Shown: positions 1 to 12,609, numbered from the stretch's first letter. The stretch: DNA of 64,000 bases from Hyalella azteca (GCF_000764305.2 NW_025936504.1:372001-436000); one strand, 5' to 3'. Made by a program: numbers and translations. Notes: generated by a model not told the origin, from the sequence alone.

Positions 1-3000
1 TACTCGCCAAGTCCTTCCTGGCCGATGAACATCAGCGCAAAAACTTCGCCTAAGGATTCTATTGGGAAAAGAGTAATGCTGCTGGGAATAACACTGGAAT
101 TGCCCACGTCCTATCGGAGGCTTGACTATCATGGCAGCTTGTGAAGAATGCGATTTATTAATCGAGAATGCGAGTTGGTTTTGCATTCCTGGCACGATTC
201 GAAACCGTAAGAAGCATTGCCTAGACACAAATGTTGAAATAATCTACTGAGTTCCATTAAATATTATAAGAACACCACTAATATGATGAGTAATTAAAAA
301 TACGCTGTAGCTAACTTCAACTGGAGCCTTAAACTCTAATCTCACTAATTTTACCGCGCAAAATTATATTCCCTCGAAAAGTTACACATTCAACTTCAAA
401 ACCAATCCTTTTTTAGATGAATATTAACGTTTTAACTATCGAGTATTGTCATTAATACACGGTTCACTCAGAGCAATGAGTGCGTCAAATTTTCCAAATA
501 GTGACCTCTGTCTTATCCACAGCATGAGTGAGCAGAGTACGGAGGTAGCACTGATACATCCTTTAGCCGGGCTCAACTGTGTCAGGATGACTCACAAAAG
601 CGCAAAAAAGTACATAGCTATTTGGAAAAAAATTAACACATTTCTCTGTTTGCAAACGATACACTTCACGGCTGGATTAAATACAGGCGTAGGACAGATA
701 AACACTCGTAGGCGTATAGCTTTGTTCGTATGCGAGGGCACGTCTCGAGGGGAGCGTGTACAGCTCTCGTAATTAGCTCGGTGCAGCTCACGCTTTAATG
801 AGCCCGTCGAACAACGCGTGCTCATCTAAGTCTACCTTAAACAAATTTAGCACGGTTAACGCCTCCCATGGGTACCTTTGAGTCTTGTAATATGGGTAAC
901 ATCTTATTTTATCTGCTCATCTTCTTAGGCGCTTTTGGAAATTTGGGTATCTTATTACCATCAATTTCGTATTTCTGTTTGTTCAGTTAATTATACTAGT
1001 CAGCTTTAAGCAACGAATAATAATATAATAATTAAGCATAAACTAATTTTGAATTACCTGAAAAATTTGTAGTAGCCACCGCTTGTCAATTTAGGGATAA
1101 TAACGTTTAATAAAATAATAGCATTTCAACAACTGCTACTTGTGTTTAAAATTAAATTTAAATCGCATGAGATCATCATATCCTTATTCATTCCCGGACT
1201 CTTATTTTTTAAGTTTATTATTCAGAGCTGGTGCAACCAGCCAGCTAGCTACGGTCACATTAACGAAACTCGAGTTTTCTATCCTTCAAATCAAATCATG
1301 TGCATCGTTTGAAGCCCTTTGAATTGACGAAATAAAGTTTCATCGGAAACTCTCGACATAAAATTTTATCAGTCTAATAAAAATCGAATCAAAGGCCAAA
1401 AGTCCTCCGCAAGTCCGTCATTGGCTTCGTGAGGTCTCCAATGTAACGAGGCTAGAAAACGGCAAAAATTCTTAGCCAAGTTTCCTTAGAAGAAAAAACA
1501 TGACGCACTTCAGTCAAACTTGACACGCCCTTTGGTCGAGCTGGCCTTTAATGAGGGCCTTTTACAGTACCGTATCTTAAGACGCTTCCCTCTCGCATGT
1601 TATTTAATATGTTGCTCCAATGCCATCATGGACTTCGATTCAAAGAAATACTTGCTAGAAGACGTGAATGGTTCCCAGCTAAACCAATAATTTCTTTATC
1701 CATGGAATTCAGAATCAAGAAAAACTCTATTTGTTATATATGTCAGACCTGACTTGGATATAGTAATAGAGGATTAATAAAGCTGGGAACGCTTTTAATA
1801 GGAGATGGTCAGTTCTATTTAAAGAAGAGTCAACGAGAGCTGAATGTATAATGCCGTTCTATCCATTAAAAATCGAAATGCTTCAAGGGATTTATGCTTC
1901 TGAATTTCTTGCGTTCGTTTACCTCATTGTCGTAAATTTTTTTTTTTTTTGAAGCGTAAATGTGTTAACCAATCAATGCCCATGCACTTCTTTCGCTAGC
2001 AACTAACACATTCCATCCATAGCATACTTTTTCAGTATAAAAATACGGCTAAAACAATTGAAATATCATCCGTTTATGATGAAGTTTCTATTGATATAAT
2101 ATCAGCTTTGGTTAATGATTAAAATCACAGTTCTGTTTGGCACGGCTCGTGTGGGAACTCTAAGTGCCGGAAACCTCCCGCCTGAGAAAACAGGATTAAG
2201 CAAAATTGCTCAAATTTTACCCGGTACAAAAGGAAGCATGAGGCGAAAATTCGGACTGTCAACAGCTCGGAGCGAGCAGCCATATTCCAATTCGGTTTCG
2301 GCATAAAAATGGTTATTTTTCAAACGTCGATCATGCAAATTGGACCGAGAGAACACCCGAAGCTGCCATAACTATTCTTGACTGTAACTCACCAAGTGCT
2401 TAGGAAATTGAAAATGAAATTATTTCGTCCGACTTCATTGGGAAAAACTTGAGCGAATTAACATCTACAGCTTTAAGCCTGTCCATAAAAATAAATCTCC
2501 TATATAAAATTTATGATATAGGGTCAACGACCGAACAACCAATTTTTGAATTTCTTAAAGAATTAGCAATTTTATTAACTACTTACGTTCTTAGCAACTA
2601 TCTAAAGGTGGTTTATTCGAAATTCTACTTTTTCTACTTCATCTGCACATCATTTAAATTCTACATCATCAAAACCTGTTTACATTTTGTCTGGCTCTAT
2701 TCTTTTATCTCGGGCTCTCTTCACTCATAGTACAGCGAGTTATGAAATCGTGTGCTCAGAGTGCTTGTATATTCTTCACAGGCAGCTTGTCGTGATTATT
2801 TCGCTGTTCACGTGCAGTTGGTCGAACAATTCAGATGGCCAAATGTCGAAATGCTTTGGAAACTTCAACCACCAGATACTATAGTAATAAGCTCCAAGCC
2901 TCAGATTTACATTTGCAATGTATGAGCCCTTTAGCAAGGGCATGAAGCACTTTCACAAATTTATTTTTTTTAATATATTCACATGCAATCATGGTTGGCC

Positions 3001-4522
3001 CATCCCTACATATAATTGCAAGTTACAGCAAAGTAAACATACATACATTTTCGGTCATTCAATCGTTTTGAGCATTCCCAAGTGCATGGTTCTAGGGATA
3101 CTAAAAATCGTTTATTCGTTTGTTAATGGCCATGTTTTGTTCAATTGAGAAAATTAACTGTCGCTACGTGTTACTTTGTAAGTAATTCTGCCCTCAGTCT
3201 CAAAAACTTCTGTATATAAGTCACGTATTTCATGTTCCGGCTGCGCAGGAAGCGGGTGAAATTTCTGCTTATAATTACACACATATGTTTAGTAAATATC
3301 CTGAGACTGTCTCGCAAATTAATTAAAGTATCTTGATAGTTTTCCCAGCGCTCTCATTACAAGCTTTGTTCCTATAATCCTCGACATCTCAAGTGCACCT
3401 GATGCGATCATCAAGATTAATTATGGCTGCAATAGCACCATTCTCGGTCCATATCGTACCTGCTTCAGTAATAACATTAACCGCAGTGTTGCCATTCGAC
3501 TGAACTATGGAGCCTTGATAACACCAGTCGTCGATTATGTCACAACATTGCTAGCGGCTCGAAATTATTATCCCCGGTGTACCATTGAGGCTTATGCTGC
3601 AGCTCTAAATACACGGCCAACAGCTGCTTTTTGCTTTATAGAGCCGTACTGCCCACTAAATTCCCATGTTCAGATCCGGTAGTAAACTAAACAGGAATTC
3701 CAGCCTGCCACGTGCAAGCGATGCTGACTCGGCAGAACAGCTTGCACCGAGCCATTGTTCCTCCGTCTATTTCATAGGTGCAATGTGATCACATAAACGG
3801 GAATTTATCATATTTGTATTATTATTTTACTTAAATTATAGATAAACATACTTATAAAGATTGCAAGAAATTACCACTCTTGATTATCGATTGCTTGATA
3901 AATTACCACATCGTTGTTGTTGCTTTAATTGTCCATGCTCGTAGTGGCGACTAGGGAGAGAAGTGATAGGCCAATTTTCAGGGGGCATTCAGGCCACAGT
4001 TTTTTCTACGACCTTTACTGGCTGGCAGACCCGCCAGAATCATTTTGATTTCATTATACAACACCCTGCATAAGCCAAAAACTAATTAATTAACCAGAAT
4101 TCGATGAAGCTGAGCTTCTCGGAAGATTATATGTCCTCAGGTCGAGACACTCAAACCCGGTAGCTGGGTGCGAAAGACGGAATCTCTCATCACTGCACCA
4201 CCGTACAGCTCTTGCCCCTACTGCCTGGTGACGAGGCAGCGCAATACCTTCCAATTCACGTGAACCAAAGGGATGCATCGTCGCCTGTAGCAACATTGAT
4301 CCAGAGCAACGATTTTCGCCGCCGTATTAGCTTCAAATGGAAGGGTTTGTCTAATGATCGTGAATCCTAGCAAAGATTTTTTTGTACTCTCTGAATATTT
4401 GATTAAATGAAATTATTTATTATTATTATTTTATCTTTAATGTGGAATGTTTCTCAAGATATGATATATTCGCGGCTCAGTGAAATTTAGGTTTGGAGTT
4501 AAATAACACTGAGCGTACATTA
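1..4522. other. Gene-free AT-rich stretch
   Basis: I see no exon with recognisable homology or convincing codon structure here. All open frames are short (at most about 110 codons) and lack family motifs. A poly-T run lies near 1937-1950. The only segment tied to another part of the window is 1889-1907, which reappears exactly after the adapter junction at 4691. Small exons of an unknown gene cannot be excluded. Confidence 0.5.
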
Positions 4523-4653
4523 AATTTACATGAGCCTCCTTCCTACCTTCTGACACTCCTACCTCCTACCCTCCATCCTACCTTCTGCCACTACTACCTA
4601 CTACCCTCCCTCCTACCTTCTGCCACTCCTACCTCCTACCCTCCATCCTACCT

Positions 4654-4691
4654 CTGTCTCTTATACACATCTAGATGTGTATAAGAGACAG
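4654..4691. other. Nextera transposase junction adapter (artefact)
   Basis: The sequence is the 19-base Tn5 mosaic end CTGTCTCTTATACACATCT followed at once by its exact reverse complement, making a 38-base perfect palindrome. This is the known Nextera mate-pair circularisation junction and is not animal DNA. Its translation yields the familiar spurious peptide MCIRDR. It marks a misassembled or badly gap-filled place in the CT-rich repeat. Confidence 0.97.
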
Positions 4692-4711
4692 GATTTATGC
4701 TTCTGAATTTN
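4692..4711 (+). other. Misplaced 19-base copy of 1889-1907 plus an N
   Basis: The 19 bases directly after the adapter are identical to 1889-1907, and the next base is an undetermined N. In a mate-pair read the junction joins the end of a circularised fragment to its start. Reading fragment end, adapter, then fragment start here implies a fragment of about 2.76 kb (1889 to about 4653), a plausible mate-pair insert. These bases should not be treated as genomic at this position. Confidence 0.9.
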
Positions 4712-4860
4712 TTCTGCCACTACTACCTACTACCCTCCCTCCTACCTTCTGCCACTCTTCCCTCCTACCCTCCCTCCTACCTTCTGCCACTCCTACCTAC
4801 TACCTTCTGCCACTCCTACCTTCTACCGCTCCTGCCTTCTACCGCTCATTAAGTGAGCTT

Positions 4861-7467
4861 CCTTTGCTTGTCGTAATCCCGGTTGCTCACTTAGTTCACT
4901 AAATTTAAGAGTATACTCATTAAAATGTATGAAATTAAAGTGAATATTGGCTTGATTATTTCAGGTTGAACGCCAGTTTTTATAGGGGTTGAAATTGTTT
5001 TTTTACAGCATAGCGAGGTACTGTAGATCCTGCAAATGAAGAATCCTACGGTCGATCCTGACTTGTCTCAGGAGAACTAAAAACTTTCACTGGTCCTGCA
5101 AGAACTTTTTGAGTCCGGATGGACCAGTCTCGGCAAAACGAAAGGGAAGCAGAGACCAAGAACATTTATTAAAAATAATTCAGTTGCGGAAACCTAACGA
5201 ATATATTATTCTCCTAAAAAATATTCATTTGAATTATGTTTCACTTAAAACTATGGTACGAGATCTGAAAATATCGTACACGCTTATGAAACTGCAAAAT
5301 ATTAAATACCTGCTTTTAAAGTACGCTCACGAATGATTTTGCTGGTATATGAACGTCGGAGTATGACAGAATATACTTCTGAATTTCATAGGAACTGAGT
5401 TAATTCAGTGACGCATCTTAATAGTGTATGCTTAGTAAAAAGACATTAAAAAGCGTAGACCGTAATGAATAACATTCAAGATTTGTTATCAAATAATAGA
5501 ATAGGCGAAAGTTCCAATCAAGCTCGATAGCTAAAATAGTAATATATAAATTCTATTGTGAAAAAGAAGGAAAGAAAGTGAAATCAAGGAATTACCCTGG
5601 AAATTTCACGAGATATCACTGATTAGTGGATACATTTCTTTGATATATTGTCATTCGGATGAGATCGTTATGCATGAACAAAAAATTCTTACGAACGAAC
5701 CATGAACTACGAAAAGCCGTATTCTATTAAAGAAAAGCTCTTTTAATTTGATAAACTTTAAAAATATTTTAAACATAACGAGAAAATCGATTAAGTAAAT
5801 TTATTAAAATTAAAAACCATTATCCACTTTCAAATTTCCAATCAGAGGGATTTATGACAGAAAATAAGATTACTAGCTAGAACACTTTCTTAACCATTGA
5901 CAAATAATTGTGTACTCATCAATTATTTTTGTTTATTATCATTGATAATAAGATGAACTTGAGCGCGCAATTGATTCTTAAACGTGTAAGCATTGCAATT
6001 CAGTAACAACGCGGACATTCTCTAAAGTTATTTTCCACTAATTCAGTCCACTGTACACGTATGCACCTGACGCGTAGCTGTGAAAATGTAACCAGGTAAT
6101 CTGGAGCTCATTTGCCCTGAAAGACTTGGGTAATGTTGAAGCGATGTAACCTCAACTTCAGGGTCTTTAGGGCTAATGAGTCCCCAAGCTCAGCTCATTA
6201 AAGACAATGGCTGGACATCAGACTACGCCGGTAAAAAAAAGAACCTTAGTTCCTGGTGATATAAAAGCCTGATAAGTCTGAATCACAGGACCTCAGAGAG
6301 CGCCTCCTTGCGAGATCGTCCTTCCGGAGCCATTAAAGTTGGGCGCACTAAGTGATTTTCCGCTCAAAACTGCGTAAAAGAAATTCAATCGGCCACATGC
6401 GACTCGGAAATTCAATTTGATTTGGACAGCGAAGGAAATTAAACGAGTAAATATCTCGCTTAAAAACGTCCTTTCAAATCATGGAGCCGTTATATAGATC
6501 TTAGTTCGCACTTCTTGAACAGGCTTAGATACAAATGGATAAGATAAAAATCGCTGGATAATATTCTAGATACAATTATTGGACGATCAATGTCAAGCTT
6601 GATATAATTTTATGTGCATTGGCTATGCATGCAAAATTGAGATCAACCTAACCTATACTGTTAATTGAAATCAATTAGAAAAATGTCGTCACGCTGATTG
6701 CAAGTTCCACGGCATACAGCATTAGTCCTACAGCATCCAAATATACTGATGAATACTTCGCCACTCTAATACTTTGTATTAACGCAATTCTTAACTTATA
6801 ACAGTTATCTCTAGCACTATGATCGATAAAATTTCTTATAATGGGACGAATGGCAGTGATAAAAGCACTTTACAGTGTTCTGCCTTAATAATGGGTTTTA
6901 TTCGTAATCCCGTGAGAAATTTTAGAAATCAATAACCGCCAAGATCTTCGATTTTTCAGAGCTGCCAAGAGTGAGCCTTTGTTGAGGCTATGAAATGTTG
7001 TAGTCTATGTTTAAAACATTTTCGTGACAATGCAACATTCTGAGTAAGTTTAATGGTACGGTGCCGGAAGACGTTCACAGATGTCGCTCACTCATCACGC
7101 TACAACAAACGATGTTACGTTGCTGCATGCGAGAAAACATGGGAGTCATTTGGCTGTCATGCCTGCGATAAAATTCTGATTAGCAGGACATGAACCCAAA
7201 ATTTGGCTCTGAATAATTAATGGCAACTCTCTCACAAATTGAAGCCTAGATTGTGCGAGTAATGCCGAAGTTGCGAGCGCTCCCGCAAGCACAGATTTGA
7301 AGGCCAGCTCTTCGTGTCCATGCTAGTTGCAGCCTCGGAAAATTAATGACAAATTCATGACTGGAAAAACCTGCGTTTGACTGATGATGAAGGATGGCTG
7401 TTGCTGATGACAATGTTCCTCTAAGCGTTTGCATCAGATTCATCAGCTGACTTATCTTAGAACGCAA
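4861..7467. other. Gene-free AT-rich stretch
   Basis: No supported gene, RNA or element. Open frames are short and have no recognisable motifs. It is low-complexity AT-rich DNA of intergenic or intronic type. Confidence 0.5.
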
Positions 7468-7475
7468 TCAACACG

Positions 7476-7645
7476 CAGAGGTGGGCAGTAGTGCGCTACA
7501 TGTAGCGGCCGCTATATTTTCAGTAGAGGTAGCGGTAGCGACGTATACATTTAAAGCAATTGTAGCGGTAGCGCCTGCTACATACAGAGCATGTAGCGGT
7601 AGCGGTAGCGGCCGCTACATTTCAAAGTAGCGCTGCCCAGCTCTG
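7476..7645. mobile_element. hAT-type MITE with 8-bp target duplication
   Basis: A 170-bp element starts CAGAGGTGGGCAGTAG and ends with the near-complement CTGCCCAGCTCTG. It is flanked on both sides by the identical 8-mer TCAACACG (7468-7475 and 7646-7653). Eight-base target duplications and CAG(A/G)GGTGGGCA termini are hallmarks of hAT DNA transposons. The inside consists of repeated TAGCGGTAGCG units with no coding capacity, so this is a non-autonomous miniature copy. The perfect duplication suggests fairly recent insertion. It would have been mobilised in trans by a hAT transposase not seen in this window. Confidence 0.9.
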
Positions 7646-7708
7646 TCAACACGTATTGTTCGTGCATCGCATTTATCAGGCGTTCATCATGCACCACATT
7701 TATTGGGC

Positions 7709-7925
7709 GCTTGTCATGTACCTTATTCATTAGTTGATTACTATATAACACATTTATCAGGTACATATCATGTATCTTATTCATTAGTTGATTATTATGC
7801 AACATATTTATCAGGTACATATCATGTGTCTTATTCATTAGTTGATTACTATATAACATATTTATCAGGTACATATCATGTATCTTATTCATTAGGTGAT
7901 TTTTATGCAACATATTCATCAGGTG
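7709..7925. repeat. 54-bp minisatellite, about 4 copies
   Basis: Four diverged copies of a 54-base unit containing CTTATTCATTAGTTGATTA and ATCAGGTACATATCATG. Alternate copies resemble each other more (ACTATATAAC versus TTATGCAAC), which suggests an older 108-base unit. Because 54 is a multiple of three, both strands stay open as 113- and 123-codon frames. These are repeat by-products, not genes. Confidence 0.85.
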
Positions 7926-7929
7926 CTTT

Positions 7930-9480
7930 CAGTTACAATAAAACTGATGGTTTGAAAGTTATCATTATTATGTTTGTTTGTAGGTTATTTCTTTCTGTCT
8001 TTGATCAAGTAATTGCCTTTAATCTCCCAATGCATTATGTAATGCATTTTCTATTATTTTCGGTAAAAGCGTAGAGTCCGAATCAATAATTGAAGCTTAA
8101 GTAATTAAAACAATTAGGAGGAGCATCGCGTGAACGAAATTAACATGAATCACCAGAACGAAGTTTCATGTCGGAAAATTATTGGTATAGTAATAAAAGT
8201 AACTGGAATGTCAATACGAGTATATGTAATAAAGTACCACAAACACTGCCACGTTCAATATGATGGTTGGCAGAAAGTGTACCGAAATATCAGGCGCCAT
8301 GAAAATAGTATGATGCATTTTTTTCCATCAACAATTGATCTATTAGCATTAAAATTATTTCAAGGAAAAGCCTAATTAATTTTTTAAACTTATTTAGGCA
8401 AAAACTTTTCATAAGCGAAAATAATACAAGCTTAGAAAGTACAACGAAAAAAAAAACAGAAAATAACTCCAACAGCCTTCGGGCAAATTAAAAGGTTAAC
8501 AGCATTCATACCGGGCTTAACAATGCTCCTATATCTTAATTTAAAGTATACCTGCTGCGTAGCGTTAATACTTCATTTTACACGAAATATTTAGTATTGG
8601 GCGTATTCAATCCTACATTATGCGCGAAAAATATGTAATGCTAGTTCAACTGAACACCCAAGAAGATATTTCAATAATTTTGTTGTTTGCTTTTGCAACG
8701 GGTTGAAAGGTGCTTTCATTGGCATTCGTAGATAAAAAAAAAGCTTTCAAAAGACGTTTTAAATATCATAGACGTTCGATTATTACTGATTATCAAGTAA
8801 AATGAAGGATTTTCGGTGTTTAAAATTGCGATTGCGAAACAAGTACAAACGTTGGGTGCTATGGATTACTCAAATATTAAAACATGATATGATCCTTATT
8901 TAAGCTAATTTCAATATGGTGGTAAATCCGGTGGTTTGAAAGTCGATGCCTGGAGAATCAGGCCCGTCTTGTAGTATTGAGGCGCCACATGCTGATGCTG
9001 GTGAAATCTTCTCGTGCCGCGCGAGTAATGGTTAACTAGAGAGCAGCCCTCGAGTGGTAGAGAGCCGCCCTCGAGTGGTTTCTTAGGCTTCTTTGATAGA
9101 GTTCACATTAAATACTACTTCTGCCGTACTATACCTAATAGAAAATTAGCGTATAAAATAGGTGTACAGTTCAAAAGCAACACTGAGCCGCTGGGTTCAG
9201 GTACGTAGCGAATGAAAACTTGAGAATCGTTGCCAGATTATCTTCTTTGGGTATTAAACTATTTTGTTAAGGAAGAAATTACCGAGCAGCTATCGTTCAT
9301 GAACAAGCGTACCAGCTGCAATGGCTATCGGTGATATGAGCACCTCAGTTTGGGAATCACTGGCATTGACGGACTCGCTCACTTTGAACTTCATTGATCG
9401 TCGCTTGTGGCGCCTTCGGAAACCTGAGAGGTTTATGAAGGTTTTAACCTCCCTCTAACCCAGACAGGGTTGGAGGAAGC
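7930..9480. other. Gene-free stretch
   Basis: No supported gene. An 81-codon frame at 8130-8375 has no recognisable motif. A diverged 19-base direct repeat (AGAGCnGCCCTCGAGTGGT) occurs twice at about 9041-9079. Confidence 0.45.
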
Positions 9481-9489
9481 ATATCACCA

Positions 9490-10890
9490 CCAACCAACAT
9501 GGACAAAACAATGGCAATAGAATTCAGCAAGGCATTTGACACTGTGCCTCACGCTCAGCTCATCTCTCACATCGCCTCCAATCCCCACCGCGCCAATATC
9601 ACTCGCTAGCTGATCTGCTACATCGGAGGCAGGTGAGATAGGTGCTCCTACAACAGCTGCATCTCTTCCCCACGCCCAGTCCACGGTGGAATCCCACAAG
9701 GCTCCGTCATCTCCCCCGTCCCCTTCAATTCCTGTTACACAGGAATTGAAGAGGACGGGCGAGATGTCGTAGCCTTGTGGGGCTCCATAAGTTTCAGACT
9801 TCCAGTCCACCCCTTTGATCGCCTCCTATATATGCGGGCGACTTCAGAGCCGCTGCAGGGGCCGTGCAGATCTCCGAGGCGTCTGCTGTCCTCTCTTCCA
9901 CTGTGGCGAAGAGAGTGGGTGGGAAGAGAGAAGCTCTCTCTCACTGTGGCTCTCTTCCAATGTGACGGCATGGGCTCGTCGGAAGAGGATGTTTGGATCC
10001 ATCCCCAAATCTCACACCACCCTTTTCACCTCCGACACCCATCAATCACAAACAGACCCTCATTTCAGCTGGGAGGGGCCTGACCTTCCACTCTGTCGGA
10101 CCCCGAAGATCCTCGGGGTCACTTTTGACCCCCACTTCACCTTCTCTCCACACATCGCTGCAATATGTCAGAGAGCCCGCCCGCGCCTCAACATCCTCAA
10201 ATCTCTTGCCGGAACCAACTAGGGACAGCAAAAGGGAAGCCTCATTGTGACTTTCAATGCCCTATATTTCTCTCATCACATTCGCTGCCCCAGTGTGATT
10301 ATGATAACCTAACGCCTCTCCTTCGGCAATCTCTAAGTTGCAAACCATACAGAATTCTACTCTCCGCATGGCCACGATTTTTTTTTCAAATTTCCTCCGC
10401 TTCCCACCTGCACAGCGAAACTGAGGTCTTACCCGTTGCCGAACACCTCTCTCTGCTCTGCTCACAGTACCTTGCCAGCGCCCTACGACCACACCATCCC
10501 TGCCACACTATCGTCACCCAGAGACATCTGGGCCTCGTTCCATGGATCACACGTACGCATCAAACCCGCTTCTTGCCTTCAGTCTCTCATATGCTAGAGA
10601 AGGGGTCGCTCCCCTCCGACTCCTACTCATCGCCCTCAGCACCCTGCACAGCTTAGCTGTCTCCTCCTACCTGTCTTCAGCACCTCATAGCAAGGTGTTG
10701 CTGATCCCAGCCCCCTTTATCTCATCCAGCGAGCTATCCCTCCCCAGGGCGGCCAAAACGACCTTTCCTAGCTCCGCTCTGGCTACTCATCGCTACTCAA
10801 CTCGTACCTTGCTCGCATTGGAGCAGCAAATAGCCATTTCAGCCCTGAGTGTGACCTAATGGATTAGGAGCACGTGGTGATGACGAGGTG
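9490..10890 (+). pseudogene. Decayed non-LTR retrotransposon (reverse transcriptase)
   Basis: The plus strand keeps fragments of a non-LTR reverse transcriptase in order. First comes EFSKAFDTVPH (finger motif) near 9520-9555, then GGIPQGSVISP (RT motif) near 9690-9720. Thumb-region sequence ARRKR, TLFTSDTHQS and KILGVTFDPHFTFSPHI lies near 9975-10150, and a C-terminal region with LRSGYSSLLNSYLARIG near 10775-10830 is followed by an EHVV knuckle. These lie in different frames and are broken by stops (for example the TAG in the frame after ANITR and the TGA after IGGR), so the copy is dead. At 9730-9810 an inverted fragment of a related RT is present. The same family occurs at 17.0-17.7 kb. Jockey/CR1-like membership is inferred from the C-terminal zinc-knuckle layout. 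Confidence 0.85.
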
Positions 10891-11020
10891 TCAGGAGCAC
10901 GTGGCGATGACGAGGTGTCAGGAGCACGTGGCGATGACGAGGTGTCAGGAGCACGTGGTGATGACGAAGTGTCAGGAGCACGTGGTGATGACGAAGAGGT
11001 GTCAGGAGCACGTGGTGTGG
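10866..11020 (+). repeat. 27-bp minisatellite at the 3' end of the RT relic
   Basis: About 5.7 copies of a 27-base unit, GGAGCACGTGG followed by CGATGACGAGGTGTCA. In the RT frame each unit reads QEHVVMTRC or close variants, so the array is an expansion of the H-x5-C zinc-knuckle segment of the upstream reverse transcriptase. The period is nine codons, so all frames stay open; frames on either strand here are not independent genes. Confidence 0.85.
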
Positions 11021-11099
11021 TGAGATGCAGGTGGCGTGATGAGAATCACGTGGAGTTGCAATACGCACGTGGGGTTGCACGTGTTGGAGTAGTGCTGTT

Positions 11100-12600
11100 A
11101 TAGGGGCAGCAAAGTGTGCTTAGTTAATGCGGACATGATGTTGCACGATCCTACAACAGCAGCTGCTGGAATAGAAGTGAGCTGCGAGAGATCGACCAGA
11201 AATAAGTGTTGCCTACTGAAGCAGTGTTTCGCTAGCATGAATTGTCTTTACACGCTTTTCTTAAATATAAAAGTAGTTATGTAGCGAGATCCGCGACAGC
11301 AGCATTTCCCCTTGCATGAGTAACTTACTGACTGCAGGATCCTGACATGCATCAGGTAGTACATTAAAGCATACGTTACTACCCATAGTTTCAGTACTAT
11401 CGCGCACTCCATCTTCTGTGACGTCACCGTAGTGAGACTCTATTCAAGCTCACCGCCAGTCAATCATAGGCCTAGCCTCTTAGCTGCAGTCCACTCGCAG
11501 CACAACTGCAGACGTGCACACTACGTCTATCCTATCGACTCCGGCACTAACTAACCTATTGCGATAGTGTTGTAAACTCCACCTTCTTAGCGAACTTGTA
11601 TAAAACATACTCCGACCTCAACTTGTAATCATCTTGATATAAGTAATAATATTATGTCAATCTCTCATTCTCCTGCTATAGCGTATGGATAATAATAAGA
11701 ACTCTGGAACTCATAAAAATCTAATATAAATCGTCTCAGTATAAATGTATCAAAGTACAAAACTTTAGATTGACACAGAAAAAAATACTGACAAATGCGA
11801 GCCGAGCTTTGTGTCCGCACGTGAGTTTCTTCTCACCTTTAATATTCCACTCGAGGCAGTAATGATAACAGTACAGAATAAACCCCTGCGTTTGGTACTT
11901 TATTTCATTCGAGCTGACACAAGAGGGTTTGTCCCGGTTTGCAATAAACACTGGGAAAATTTTCAGCACTCCGTGGGAATTCCGGGACAATAGAGACGAG
12001 ACGACCCGGTTAAAATATGAGTTATAATATTTTCCGGAAATTTCATCTTTTATAACGAGACATTGTGAGTCCTACTAGTTAATCCTCACTACGCCGTTAG
12101 AATAGTAAATTGTTTCAGACAATATCTGATCAACTGTTTGTCTGTTCATAACGTTTCAGGTATATTGATATGCAAAATGACATCGCTATTGCCTATCTAG
12201 CACATGTGAAGGGCAAGAGTGAAATTGAAAACATAATTGTTAGAAATGCGAAGCGGGAGGAATTATTAGATTTCTAAGTCACTTCGTTTTCTGTTTGAAA
12301 GAAAAAAATTCAATCAACTGACTAGCGCACAAGTCCCTCAGTTCTGAACGGATCTGATGAAATTTTATAACATACATATCTAATTAATCGCCAGACTTCG
12401 ACGCAAATTTGTGAATCGAATTCTGGAATACGTGCCGAAGTCTGGAAGGAATCGACGCAAATTTGTGCGTTGCTTTGTTATAACCATAGTTTAAATCGAT
12501 TTAAACTACGATCTGTAATAATCATAATATATATAATATAACATAATGGTTTCAGCGTTTATTACGCCGAAGGCCTGTCGTCGATTTTTAGCTGCATCGC
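11100..12600. other. Gene-free stretch
   Basis: No supported gene. It contains a perfect 8-base CRE-like palindrome TGACGTCA near 11420, with no context to make it meaningful. The 15-mer CGACGCAAATTTGTG occurs twice near 12400 and 12452. Confidence 0.45.
12487..12508. repeat. 22-bp perfect palindrome
   Basis: TAGTTTAAATC followed by its exact reverse complement with no spacer, centred on ATCGAT. It could form a cruciform or be a relic of element termini; no function can be assigned. Confidence 0.7.
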
Positions 12601-12609
12601 AGAACATCC

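Larger units (their letters stand above)
4528..4850. repeat. CT-rich minisatellite
   Basis: About 320 bases built almost only from variants of CCTTCTGCCACT, CCTACCT and CCCTCCATCCTA, giving a pyrimidine-rich plus strand with an irregular period of roughly 35-45 bases. Open frames across it are low-complexity (Leu/Pro/Thr/Tyr/Ser) and are not genes. The array is interrupted by library adapter sequence at 4654-4691, so its true length and order are unknown. Confidence 0.85.

Noticed and set aside
4493..4902. ORFs including a peptide starting MCIRDR
   Set aside because: Translation of CT-rich repeat and Nextera adapter, not genes.
7709..7925. CRISPR-like array
   Set aside because: Direct tandem repeats without unique spacers, in a eukaryotic genome; the same applies to the 24-, 27- and 29-bp arrays.
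7578..8074. 113- and 123-codon ORFs on both strands
   Set aside because: By-products of the 54-bp minisatellite; periodic peptides without family features.
10856..11103. Short ORFs on both strands
   Set aside because: By-products of the 27-bp minisatellite.
11418..11427. CRE site (TGACGTCA) as a regulatory element
   Set aside because: A single 8-mer is expected by chance in a window this size and no promoter is nearby.
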